A DNA stretch of 64,000 nt from Vaginella massiliensis (GTDB taxonomy: Bacteria > Bacteroidota > Bacteroidia > Flavobacteriales > Weeksellaceae). Positions 32,239 to 40,984 of this stretch are shown one piece after another. Below the pieces are notes generated by a model that saw only the letters and a list, made by a program, of their open reading frames with translations, was not told where the DNA came from and made no database searches. Positions within the stretch are counted from its first letter, which is position 1, and each line of letters opens with the position of its first letter. The stretch covers positions 494,920 through 558,919 of the forward strand of contig NZ_LT593746.1 of the NCBI RefSeq assembly GCF_900089075.1. Direction: 5' to 3'. The position numbers and the translations under genes were made by a program.

Positions 32239-33863
32239 AAACTGAACTAAAACATCATCTTTTTCTGGCATTCGTTACATTGGGAATGTTGTTGTTGAAC
32301 TTGGGAATTACGCCTACCAATATCATGGAGGCTAGAAACCTCATCTCGGCAAGAGAAATCATCCAAAATAACGAATGGATTTTCACGACGCTCAACGGGT
32401 TACCTCGGTACGAGAAACCACCTCTTCCTACATGGATTACCGCTATTTTCGGGAGGTTTTTTGGTTTCGATAATCTGTATTTCCTTCGGTTGCCTGTTGT
32501 TCTCATTACCATGGTGATGGTGTTTTATTTTTATCATCTTGTGAAGCATTTTTCAAACCACTTTCAGGCCTATATCAGCAGTTTGATTCTGATTACTTCG
32601 TTTTACATTTTTTTTGCGGGTCGAGACAACAATTGGGATATCTACGCCCATAGTTTTGTTGTGGTCTGCTTGTTCTATACTTTTATTAGTCTGAAAAAGA
32701 ATTTTTACCCTTATTACCGATACTACCTTGTCTTGTTGGCAATAGTAGCGTTGGCGGCATCGATCATGAGCAAAGGTCCTGTGGCGCTGTATGCGTTGTA
32801 CTTGCCTTTCTTTGGGGCGTACTTTATTTGTTATGGGAAAAAACCTAAAGGCATTGTGGGTACAGCACTCATTATTACTGTATTGGGAGCTGTTTTAGGG
32901 TCTATCTGGATGTATTATGTGAGTACGCATGATCCCAAAATGTTTGGTAATGCAGCTACAACTGAAGTTTCGCGTTGGGGAAGTTACAACATTCGTCCGT
33001 TTTATTACTATTGGAGCTTCTTCACCCAATCTGGTATTTGGACACTTGTTGCATTTATTTCGCTGCTCTATCCTTACATGATAAAACGAGTGGAGGATAA
33101 AAAAGCCTATAGATTCGCTTGGTTTTGGACAATTTTTTCGTTGCTTTTACTTTCAATTATTCCAGAAAAAAAGACGCGCTATATTCTCCCTACCTTGATT
33201 CCGTTGGCATTTTGCAGTAGTTTTTACATCCAATTCTTATGGTCGAATTTCAAAACCTTAAATAAAAAAGATTCGTGGATTGCTAAGATTTGCTTTGGCA
33301 TTATCGGCGTTGTAGGATGTCTTCTGGTAGCGCTTATTCCCTACACCATTTATAGCAATCAGTTCTCTTTTTGGAGCGTAGCTCTTACCGTGAGCGGATT
33401 GTTGTTCGGAATTGCAATTTTCAGGGGATTGAAGCATTTACAATTTTCTAATGCATTCTACGGTTTAATTCTCTTGATGCTTTCGGTTGTTGCCTTTGGG
33501 TATCCGCTGATGAGCCCGAATTTCGACAATCCCCATTACACCTCGCGAGAATTCATCCACAACTTAGAACATCGATACCAAATCAAAACTTACGAATCCA
33601 ATGGTTTTGTACCCGAATTGGTTTTCTTGTATGGAAACTCGATTCCCGTTATCGATCGGAAAGAAAATGTTTCTTTGCCCAAAGAAAAGCGTTTTGGTCT
33701 GTTGGTCGAAGCAAACGACACGGTTTATATAGATTCTATTTTTGGCGACTATCGCTACAAAAAGCTCATACAATTAGACCTCAATAAAGCGAATCCTAAA
33801 ACACCTTTTTACAACAAACGGCTACAACGCGATTACTATTTGGTAGAAAAACCTAACAAATAA
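32235..33863 (+). CDS. ArnT-like glycosyltransferase, family 39
   Basis: The 542-residue inner-membrane protein has about eleven membrane segments. Its first periplasmic loop has NIMEARNLISAREI (about 29-42) and YEKPPLPTWI, the E/D-A-R type catalytic signature of GT39/GT83 transferases. ArnT and FlmK transfer an amino sugar from undecaprenyl phosphate to lipid A phosphate. With the GT2 and LAB_N genes this forms a complete modification operon. Which sugar is transferred is not visible; no arnA/arnB-like genes for aminoarabinose are nearby. It starts ATGA-coupled to the LAB_N gene. Confidence 0.85.
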   Translation: MKTELKHHLFLAFVTLGMLLLNLGITPTNIMEARNLISAREIIQNNEWIFTTLNGLPRYEKPPLPTWITAIFGRFFGFDNLYFLRLPVVLITMVMVFYFYHLVKHFSNHFQAYISSLILITSFYIFFAGRDNNWDIYAHSFVVVCLFYTFISLKKNFYPYYRYYLVLLAIVALAASIMSKGPVALYALYLPFFGAYFICYGKKPKGIVGTALIITVLGAVLGSIWMYYVSTHDPKMFGNAATTEVSRWGSYNIRPFYYYWSFFTQSGIWTLVAFISLLYPYMIKRVEDKKAYRFAWFWTIFSLLLLSIIPEKKTRYILPTLIPLAFCSSFYIQFLWSNFKTLNKKDSWIAKICFGIIGVVGCLLVALIPYTIYSNQFSFWSVALTVSGLLFGIAIFRGLKHLQFSNAFYGLILLMLSVVAFGYPLMSPNFDNPHYTSREFIHNLEHRYQIKTYESNGFVPELVFLYGNSIPVIDRKENVSLPKEKRFGLLVEANDTVYIDSIFGDYRYKKLIQLDLNKANPKTPFYNKRLQRDYYLVEKPNK

Positions 33864-33923
33864 TTGCTGTACAACATGTCGAGAATCGGACAGAAGCCTT
33901 AACTTTGTTCAAAATTTAATACT

Positions 33924-35192
33924 ATGTTGGTAGTTTCTTATATTCAAGAGAATAAAGAAAAAGTAATTGAAGGTTTGAAAAAACGAAACTTCAAAGAACT
34001 TGAACTGATTGATGAAATTTTAGAAGTCGATGAATTGCGTCGCAAAACACAATTCGAGTTAGACAATGTAGCCGCAGAGTCCAACAAACTTTCTAAAGAA
34101 ATTGGTGAACTCTTCAAGTCTGGAAGACAAGACGAAGCAAATGCGCTGAAAGCGAAAACTTCTAGCTTGAAATCATCGAGCGAAGAACTATCCAATTTAT
34201 TGAATTCGTATAAAATTTCTTTACAAAACCTTTTGTACCAAATACCAAATGTACCCAACGAATTAGTAAAAGCCGGCAAAGACGAAAATGACAACGAAAC
34301 CGTTTTCGAACAAGGCGATGCAACACCCAAAAAAGGTTATTTGCCGCATTGGGAAGTTGCCAAAAAATACGATCTGATTGATTTTGAATTGGGTGTGAAA
34401 ATTACTGGAGCAGGTTTCCCGGTATACAAAGGAAAAGGAGCCCGATTGCAACGTGCTTTGATTCAGTATTTTTTAGACAAAAATGCCGAAGCAGGTTATG
34501 AAGAAATTGTGCCGCCGTTTGTGGTAAACGAGGCATCTGGTTACGGTACAGGACAATTGCCAGACAAAGAAGGTCAGATGTATTACGTGAACGAAGATAA
34601 TCTGTATTTGATTCCGACATCAGAGGTTCCGGTAACCAATATTTATCGCGATGTGATTCTGCAAGAAAGCGATTTTCCTATCAAAATGACATCGTATTCG
34701 CCGTGTTTTCGTAGAGAGGCCGGCAGTTACGGGAAAGATGTACGCGGGTTGAACCGTTTGCACCAATTCGAAAAAGTAGAAATTGTACGCCTCGAAAAAC
34801 CAGAAAATTCGATGGCTGCTTTGGACGAGATGATCGAACACGTAAAAGGTTTGTTGCACGAGTTGGAGTTGCCTTATCGCATCTTGAGGTTGTGCGGTGG
34901 CGATACAGGATTTGCTTCGTCTATTACCTACGATTTCGAGGTGTTTTCGCAAGCACAAGAAAAATGGTTGGAGGTGAGTTCGGTTTCAAACTTCAATACC
35001 TTCCAGGCCAATCGGTTGAAGTTGCGCTACAAATCGGCAAACGGCACACAACTATGCCATACGTTGAATGGTTCAGCGTTGGCGTTGCCGCGTATTTTGG
35101 CGTCTATTCTCGAGAACCATCAGCAAGAAGACGGAAGCATCAAAATTCCGGAAGCTTTGGTGCCTTACACCAGATTTACCGAAATTCGATAG
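33924..35192 (+). CDS. serS: Seryl-tRNA synthetase
   Basis: The 422-residue class II synthetase charges tRNA-Ser. Residues 1-105 form the long antiparallel coiled-coil arm. The catalytic domain shows TSEVPVTNIYRD, motif 2 SPCFRREAGSYGKDVRGLNR and motif 3 NGSALALPRILASILENHQ. The length is typical. It begins 60 bases after the ArnT-like gene and ends before a bidirectional terminator. Confidence 0.97.
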   Translation: MLVVSYIQENKEKVIEGLKKRNFKELELIDEILEVDELRRKTQFELDNVAAESNKLSKEIGELFKSGRQDEANALKAKTSSLKSSSEELSNLLNSYKISLQNLLYQIPNVPNELVKAGKDENDNETVFEQGDATPKKGYLPHWEVAKKYDLIDFELGVKITGAGFPVYKGKGARLQRALIQYFLDKNAEAGYEEIVPPFVVNEASGYGTGQLPDKEGQMYYVNEDNLYLIPTSEVPVTNIYRDVILQESDFPIKMTSYSPCFRREAGSYGKDVRGLNRLHQFEKVEIVRLEKPENSMAALDEMIEHVKGLLHELELPYRILRLCGGDTGFASSITYDFEVFSQAQEKWLEVSSVSNFNTFQANRLKLRYKSANGTQLCHTLNGSALALPRILASILENHQQEDGSIKIPEALVPYTRFTEIR

Positions 35193-35214
35193 TAAATTAT
35201 TTTATACCTAATAA

Positions 35215-35244
35215 AAAAATCCGATGCTTGGCATCGGATTTTTT
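35215..35244. terminator. Bidirectional terminator after serS
   Basis: AAAAATCCGATGC and GCATCGGATTTTT form a 13-base stem with a TTG loop and A/T tracts on both sides. Confidence 0.88.
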
Positions 35245-35317
35245 GTGCATTAAATTTTGTATTATTGAACGCTACGCGTCATTTTGGTTAGAAAAATTAA
35301 AGATTGATTCCAATTCA

Positions 35318-36520
35318 TTAATTCGCACTTCTGATCAGAATTGTATAAATTGGTAAGTGATCCGAATATCCATCTGCACGGAAGGTGTCGCCACTGTAAG
35401 TACGATGAGGTGATCCTTTATATTGTCCAGATTGCGAGATGAGATACGCTTTGTTGTAAATCTCGGTTCTGAAGACTTTATAGGTATCAAAATCGTTTGA
35501 ATTGGTAACCAAACTTCCCGTCATGATGAATTGGTCGAACAGATTCCAAGCATCACGATAGGTGAGGGTTCCAATCCCTTTTTTGAAATATGGAATCATC
35601 GGATTGTAATATCCGTCTGCCTTTACCTTCTTTTTCTCCCCTGCTGGTTTGAAGGTGTCTCGTATGCTCGGACTTACCGGATCGTCGTTGAAATCTCCCA
35701 TTGCAATTATTTTTGCGTTCGGATTTTTAGCTTTCAACTCGTTCATGATATCGCGCATTACTTTTGCCGATTCTATACGACCTGGCATGGTCACCTTCTC
35801 GCCCGCACTACGAGATGGCCAGTGGTTGACGATGAATGTAATTTCTTCGCCATCTAATAATCCCGTTACCGCTAAGATATCTCGAGTATATCTTCTTGCG
35901 CCATTTTCGTCGAAAATATAAACAGGATAAGGTCGGGCAAAAGTCGGTACAAATCGATCTTTCTGATACATCAAACCTACATCAACCCCTCGAGCGTCGA
36001 ATGAATTGAAATGAACCACGCCATAATTATATTTTTTCAGATGTGACGTGTGGGCAATATCGATAATATTTTGGGCATTTTCTATCTCGCACAAACCTAC
36101 GATGACTGGTGGAGTTTTGGTTACATCAACACCCAATTCAGAAATCACACGTGCAATGTTGTTTATCTTGATTTGGTATCGTTTAGAAGTCCATACTTTT
36201 TTTCCTTTCGGTAAAAATTCGTCTTGTAAAATAAGAGGACGAATGATTTTTTTACCTTTCAAATTCTCGTAAGTATACGGTAATTTGTACTCTTCTACCT
36301 CATATTTATCTATTTCGGAAACTGGAATAGATATATGATAATCAGGATCATTAAACTCTTTGGTTCCATCGATATAACCAGCAGATTCTATGGTATCGAA
36401 GATATTTTCTACATTGTAAAAAGCAACCGTTGCACTTTGGTATTTTTGGGCATTAGCAGTTTGCAAGACAACTCCTATGCAGAAAAGTTGTAATATTAAC
36501 GTTAATTTATGTATTGACAT
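35318..36520 (-). CDS. Secreted endonuclease/exonuclease/phosphatase family protein
   Basis: The 400-residue protein has a signal peptide ending QTANAQ (about residue 25). It shows the metal-dependent EEP fold: VAFYNVENIFDT (32-43), VGLCEIENAQN with the catalytic Glu, NHWPSRSAGE, MGDFNDDP and the C-terminal SDHLPIYT. Members cleave phosphodiesters or phosphomonoesters of nucleic acids, phosphoinositides or lipids. It is read divergently from a TonB receptor and a DUF5689 lipoprotein, an arrangement suggesting extracellular nuclease/phosphatase action and product uptake. The true substrate is unknown. Confidence 0.88.
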   Translation of the reverse strand: MSIHKLTLILQLFCIGVVLQTANAQKYQSATVAFYNVENIFDTIESAGYIDGTKEFNDPDYHISIPVSEIDKYEVEEYKLPYTYENLKGKKIIRPLILQDEFLPKGKKVWTSKRYQIKINNIARVISELGVDVTKTPPVIVGLCEIENAQNIIDIAHTSHLKKYNYGVVHFNSFDARGVDVGLMYQKDRFVPTFARPYPVYIFDENGARRYTRDILAVTGLLDGEEITFIVNHWPSRSAGEKVTMPGRIESAKVMRDIMNELKAKNPNAKIIAMGDFNDDPVSPSIRDTFKPAGEKKKVKADGYYNPMIPYFKKGIGTLTYRDAWNLFDQFIMTGSLVTNSNDFDTYKVFRTEIYNKAYLISQSGQYKGSPHRTYSGDTFRADGYSDHLPIYTILIRSAN

Positions 36521-36599
36521 TTTAGCGAATTAAAAATTTGTTAAATTTGTAAACTATTTATTATAACTCACGTAAAATTAAAAAATAAAATTGTTATTG

Positions 36600-39401
36600 A
36601 TGAATAAATTATTATTAAGTATTTCATTCTTCTTGTTATCCTTGATGTCGATTTGGGGACAAACCAAGGTACACGGAGTAGTGAAAAATGTCACAACAGA
36701 TAGTGAGGTTTACAATCTGAATGTGCGACTGATTGGATTTTCGGATGAGCCTGTCATTAGTGATCGTATTGGTTATTTTCAATTTGTAGAAGTCCCGAAC
36801 GGTTCTTATACCCTACAAATTTCTGGGCCAAACTATGACCTATACCAGCAAACTGTTACTGTATCGAATGAATTCGATTTAGATTTGGGTAACATTTTTG
36901 TTACCTATAATCCTGCAGCAGCAGAGGTAGGTTTGATTACTTTATCGGAAGATGAAGTATCTTCTGACGAATCTTCTCTCGCTTCGAATTCAGGTATATT
37001 GCAGTCGTCTCGCGATATTTTTGCCAGTGTTTCGGCTTACGAATTAGGAGCCTACTGGTTCAAACCAAGAGGATACGACAACAAATACAACGATATCCAC
37101 TTCAACGGAATTCGTATGAACAAAATCGACAATGGTCGTGCAACCTTCAACAACTGGGGAGGTTTGAATGACGTTACTCGTCGCCCACAAGAAATCACCT
37201 ACGGTATCGAACCATCTGAAACTGCTTTTGGTGATATTGGAGGGGTAACCAACTTCGACACTCGACCATCTACCATGCGAAAAGGTGTTGGCTTAGCGTA
37301 CTCAATCTCCAATCGTTCTTACCGCCACCGTGTGATGGGAACTTACAACACTGGTTTGATGAAAAACGGTTGGGCGTTCATGGTTTCGGGTTCTCGCCGT
37401 TGGGCAGAAGAAGGAGTAATTGAAGGTACATTCTACGATGCTTGGGCTTACTTCTTGGGAATTGAAAAGAAATTCAACGAAAATCATACCTTAAACTTTA
37501 CTGCGTTCGGAGCGCCAAATCGCCGTGCTGGTGGTTCACCAAATACGCAAGAAATGGTTGATTTGAAAGGAATCTATTATAACTCTTATTGGGGATGGCA
37601 AGATGGCGAAAAACGCAACGAACGCGTTCGCAAGACTTTTGAGCCGGTTTTCCAATTGACTCACCATTGGAATTTTGATTTGAAATCAAAATTAACCACC
37701 ACATTCTCTTACCAATTTGGTAAAGACTCTGGAACTCGTTTGGATTGGTACCGAGCAGGAAACCCTTCGCCTACCTATTACCGCAATTTGCCGAGCTATT
37801 ATCTCTACGCAAACCAAGGTGCAACGACCAGCGATATGGCTTATATCGACCTCGTAAACAAATGGAGAAATGGGGATGACTATGCGCAAATAAACTGGAA
37901 TAGCTTGTATCAAGCCAATTACAATATGACAAATTATAACGATGGGAGATCTGTTTACTGGCTGGGAAGAGACGTAACAGCAGACAAGGTATATGCCTTC
38001 AATACCAATTTGTCATCACAATTCAATGAAAATATCGATTTCATTATTGCTTTAGCATACCAGAGAACAAAATCTGATTTGTACAAAGAAGTAGCCGACT
38101 TGTTGGGAGGTGAATATGTAAAAAACGCCGATGATTACGCATCAAATACCATTGCAAATAGTTACGATATGAACAATCCGACCTATATCGCAAAAAAAGG
38201 TGACCGATATGAGTACAACTACGAGATCAATCGTAATTATGCCGATTTATTCTTCCAATCAAAAATCAAGGGAAAATTCTTAGACGTTACCATAGGGGCA
38301 CATGCTTCTTACACAGACTTCTATCGAGATGGTAAATACAGACATTATTTGTATCAAGATCTTTCGTACGGAAAAAGTGCAACCTATGATTTTTGGAATT
38401 TTGGTATTAAATCACAATTCTTATTCAAATTAGATGGTCGAAACTTCATTACATGGAATGGACAATACTCAACAGAAGCGCCTACAGCTGACGAAGTTTT
38501 CCCGAATGCTCGTTTGCATGAGGTTACCATCAACGAAATCAACAATGCCGAGATTTTGTCAACTGATTTGAGCTACGTTTACCGCGCACCTCGTCTGAAA
38601 GCTCGTGCTACAGCATATTTCACTCAAATATCTAACGAAACCGATAAATCGTTTGGATACATCGACGGAAGACAAGGTACAACAGGTTCTAATACCTATT
38701 TTGCTGCAGAAGTGTTGACTGGCGTTGACAAACAACACATCGGGGCAGAATTGGCAGTAGAAGGACAAGTAACCCCAACAATCAAGGTTTTTGGAGTGGC
38801 TTCTTTAGGACAATTTACCTATACCAACAATCCTAAATATTATTTGTTTTCAGACGATTTGATCACCACAGAATACAACAACGGATCGTATGTATCGGTA
38901 GGTGAAGCATACCAATACTTTGGTGATGTATACCTGAAAAACTACCGCATTGCTGCCGGACCACAAAACGCAGGCACTTTGGGATTAGAATACCGAAGCC
39001 CTAAATTTTGGTGGATTGGTGCCTCTGCAAATTACTTAGCAGACAACTACATAGACATTGCAGCCTACAGAAGAACTCCGCATTTTGTTGCAGGATACAC
39101 TGGTGGCGAAATCACCGAAAGCAGCTTGCGCGAGGCATTACGCCAAACCAAAACATCGGATGAATTTATGTTCAATTTAAATGCTGGTTATTCGAAACGA
39201 ATAGGAAAATATTACGCCCTGATCAGCGGATCTGTCAACAACCTATTCGACAACAAAGAATACATCACAGGCGGATTTGAACAATTGCGTTTAGGATCTT
39301 TTGCCAATGCAACCAACCCAGCCTATAGAACCATGATGGGACCAAAATATTGGTACGGAATAGGAAGATCTTACTTTGTAAACATAATTTTTAGATTTTA
39401 A
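36600..39401 (+). CDS. TonB-dependent receptor with carboxypeptidase-regulatory-like N-terminus
   Basis: The start MNKLLLSISFFLLSLMS at 36600 (ATG) is chosen over an upstream TTG. The 933-residue receptor has a signal peptide, a regulatory-like domain (residues about 22-100, TKVHGVVKNVTTDSEVYNL), a plug (about 130-230, with FKPRGYDNKYNDIHFNGIRM) and a 22-strand-type barrel ending in SYFVNIIFRF. It imports a ligand across the outer membrane. The partner DUF5689 lipoprotein starts 20 bases downstream, as in SusCD-like pairs, though that lipoprotein is not a SusD. A TAAATTTG box lies at 36542-36549. Confidence 0.9.
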   Translation: MNKLLLSISFFLLSLMSIWGQTKVHGVVKNVTTDSEVYNLNVRLIGFSDEPVISDRIGYFQFVEVPNGSYTLQISGPNYDLYQQTVTVSNEFDLDLGNIFVTYNPAAAEVGLITLSEDEVSSDESSLASNSGILQSSRDIFASVSAYELGAYWFKPRGYDNKYNDIHFNGIRMNKIDNGRATFNNWGGLNDVTRRPQEITYGIEPSETAFGDIGGVTNFDTRPSTMRKGVGLAYSISNRSYRHRVMGTYNTGLMKNGWAFMVSGSRRWAEEGVIEGTFYDAWAYFLGIEKKFNENHTLNFTAFGAPNRRAGGSPNTQEMVDLKGIYYNSYWGWQDGEKRNERVRKTFEPVFQLTHHWNFDLKSKLTTTFSYQFGKDSGTRLDWYRAGNPSPTYYRNLPSYYLYANQGATTSDMAYIDLVNKWRNGDDYAQINWNSLYQANYNMTNYNDGRSVYWLGRDVTADKVYAFNTNLSSQFNENIDFIIALAYQRTKSDLYKEVADLLGGEYVKNADDYASNTIANSYDMNNPTYIAKKGDRYEYNYEINRNYADLFFQSKIKGKFLDVTIGAHASYTDFYRDGKYRHYLYQDLSYGKSATYDFWNFGIKSQFLFKLDGRNFITWNGQYSTEAPTADEVFPNARLHEVTINEINNAEILSTDLSYVYRAPRLKARATAYFTQISNETDKSFGYIDGRQGTTGSNTYFAAEVLTGVDKQHIGAELAVEGQVTPTIKVFGVASLGQFTYTNNPKYYLFSDDLITTEYNNGSYVSVGEAYQYFGDVYLKNYRIAAGPQNAGTLGLEYRSPKFWWIGASANYLADNYIDIAAYRRTPHFVAGYTGGEITESSLREALRQTKTSDEFMFNLNAGYSKRIGKYYALISGSVNNLFDNKEYITGGFEQLRLGSFANATNPAYRTMMGPKYWYGIGRSYFVNIIFRF

Positions 39402-39421
39402 TAATACGAAACAAAAACAAC

Positions 39422-40825
39422 ATGAATAATTTAAAACATTTTTTAACTACCCTAAGTTTAGCTTGTGGATTAATATTCATCAATTCTTGTGTGAAGGATG
39501 ATGAGTTTGCTTTGCCACCAACAGAAGGTTGTACCGGTATGGTAACCAACACCACTTTGGGAGAATTGTACGATATGGTAAACGCTTCTACAGCTCAAAA
39601 CAACATTGTTGAGTTTACAGAAGATAAAATCATCGAAGGTTACGTTATCACATCAGACGAAACAGGAAATTTCTTCAAAACCATTTCTATTCAAGATTCA
39701 CCAGAAAACCCAACAAAAGGGGTACAAATAGAAATCGACGCGTATAATCTATACACAAAATACCCTAAAAACAGTAAAGTACAAGTTAACTTGAAAGGCT
39801 TACATGCCGGAATGGATAGAGGGGTATTGAAAGTTGGATCTCCTTACACTTCTGGTACAGGAAACAACGCCGAAACTCGTGTTGGTCGAATGACCGAAGC
39901 ATTGGCAGAAAACAATGTAAAAAAGACCTGTGAGGCGGCTACTCCAATCGTTCCAAGAGAGTTCAACAGCTTGAATGAAGCTTTGAAACCAGAAAACATC
40001 AACACCTTGGTAACGATTCACAATGTACAATTCCAAAGTCCAGAAACAGACCTTACCTACGGCGATACGTCTAGTGCACAAGCGACACTGAATAGAGTTT
40101 TGGTAGACAAAGTAGGAAGAACAGTTGATTTACGAAATAGTGGTTACGCTTCTTGGCGAGCAAATCCACTGCCAACACAATCTGGATCGATCACCGTATT
40201 GGTTTCGATCTTCAGAAATTCTTACCAAGTATTCATTAGCGATCCAGAAACAGACGTTAATTTTGATCAACCTCGTTTCGACAGCAACGGAGGCGGAAAC
40301 AACAATACCGAAGCAAAAGACTTATTGTTCAAAGGTTCAGATTTCGAAAACTGGAGCGATTTCTTGGCTCAGTTGAATAGTTATGGTCTAAGTAATGGAT
40401 TAGCAGTACAAGGGCAAGGAACTGGTCGAGATGGTTCTAATTCTTTCTATTTGAATGGTCAAACTGGTAGCACAAACCCTTATGTGTTTACAGCCAAAGC
40501 TGGTTCTGTTACAGTACCTGCAAACCCAACTAGAATTACACTTTGGGTAAAAGGTAGTGCTGCAAAATCATTATCGTTCAATGTATACACTACTGCTGGT
40601 ACTATTTACTACAATTTAGGCGAATTGTCGACTAGCAACAATGTTACCCTACAAACTTCGAGTAATAATCAGTACACAGGTGCTGTAAATACCAACGGTC
40701 AATGGGTAATGGTTACGCTTAATATTAGCGGAAATACATTAAATACTTCTGGAGACTTATTTGCATTAAAAGCAGGCTCTGGAACGAAATACGACATCCA
40801 TATCGATAACATCAAAGTAGAATAA
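39422..40825 (+). CDS. DUF5689 surface lipoprotein
   Basis: The 467-residue protein has a lipobox ending at C23 (LIFINSC) followed by VKDDE, consistent with surface lipoprotein export. The N-terminal half is the DUF5689 domain, OB-like, with IVEFTEDKIIEGYVITSDE (62-80) and TISIQDSPENPTKGVQIEI. The C-terminal 150 residues look like a beta-sandwich carbohydrate-binding-type domain (GQWVMVTLNISGNTLN, KYDIHIDNIKVE). It probably captures ligand for the receptor encoded directly upstream. Ligand unknown; the neighbouring nuclease-family gene hints at nucleic acid or phosphoester material. Confidence 0.85.
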   Translation: MNNLKHFLTTLSLACGLIFINSCVKDDEFALPPTEGCTGMVTNTTLGELYDMVNASTAQNNIVEFTEDKIIEGYVITSDETGNFFKTISIQDSPENPTKGVQIEIDAYNLYTKYPKNSKVQVNLKGLHAGMDRGVLKVGSPYTSGTGNNAETRVGRMTEALAENNVKKTCEAATPIVPREFNSLNEALKPENINTLVTIHNVQFQSPETDLTYGDTSSAQATLNRVLVDKVGRTVDLRNSGYASWRANPLPTQSGSITVLVSIFRNSYQVFISDPETDVNFDQPRFDSNGGGNNNTEAKDLLFKGSDFENWSDFLAQLNSYGLSNGLAVQGQGTGRDGSNSFYLNGQTGSTNPYVFTAKAGSVTVPANPTRITLWVKGSAAKSLSFNVYTTAGTIYYNLGELSTSNNVTLQTSSNNQYTGAVNTNGQWVMVTLNISGNTLNTSGDLFALKAGSGTKYDIHIDNIKVE

Positions 40826-40845
40826 TTATTTTTGATGCTCACAAA

Positions 40846-40879
40846 AAAACCTTCAAGCTTCGCTTGAAGGTTTTTTTTT
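40846..40879. terminator. Bidirectional terminator after the DUF5689 gene
   Basis: AAAACCTTCAAGC and GCTTGAAGGTTTT form a 13-base stem with a TTC loop, followed by T-runs on both strands. Confidence 0.9.
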
Positions 40880-40984
40880 AGTAGGACTTTAAACCAAACT
40901 TCCCAACCCTTTTTGAAACTATTTATAGTCCAAAATAACTTACGGTAATCGTAAAAATTCTACCTATTCTGTACTGCTTCCATC

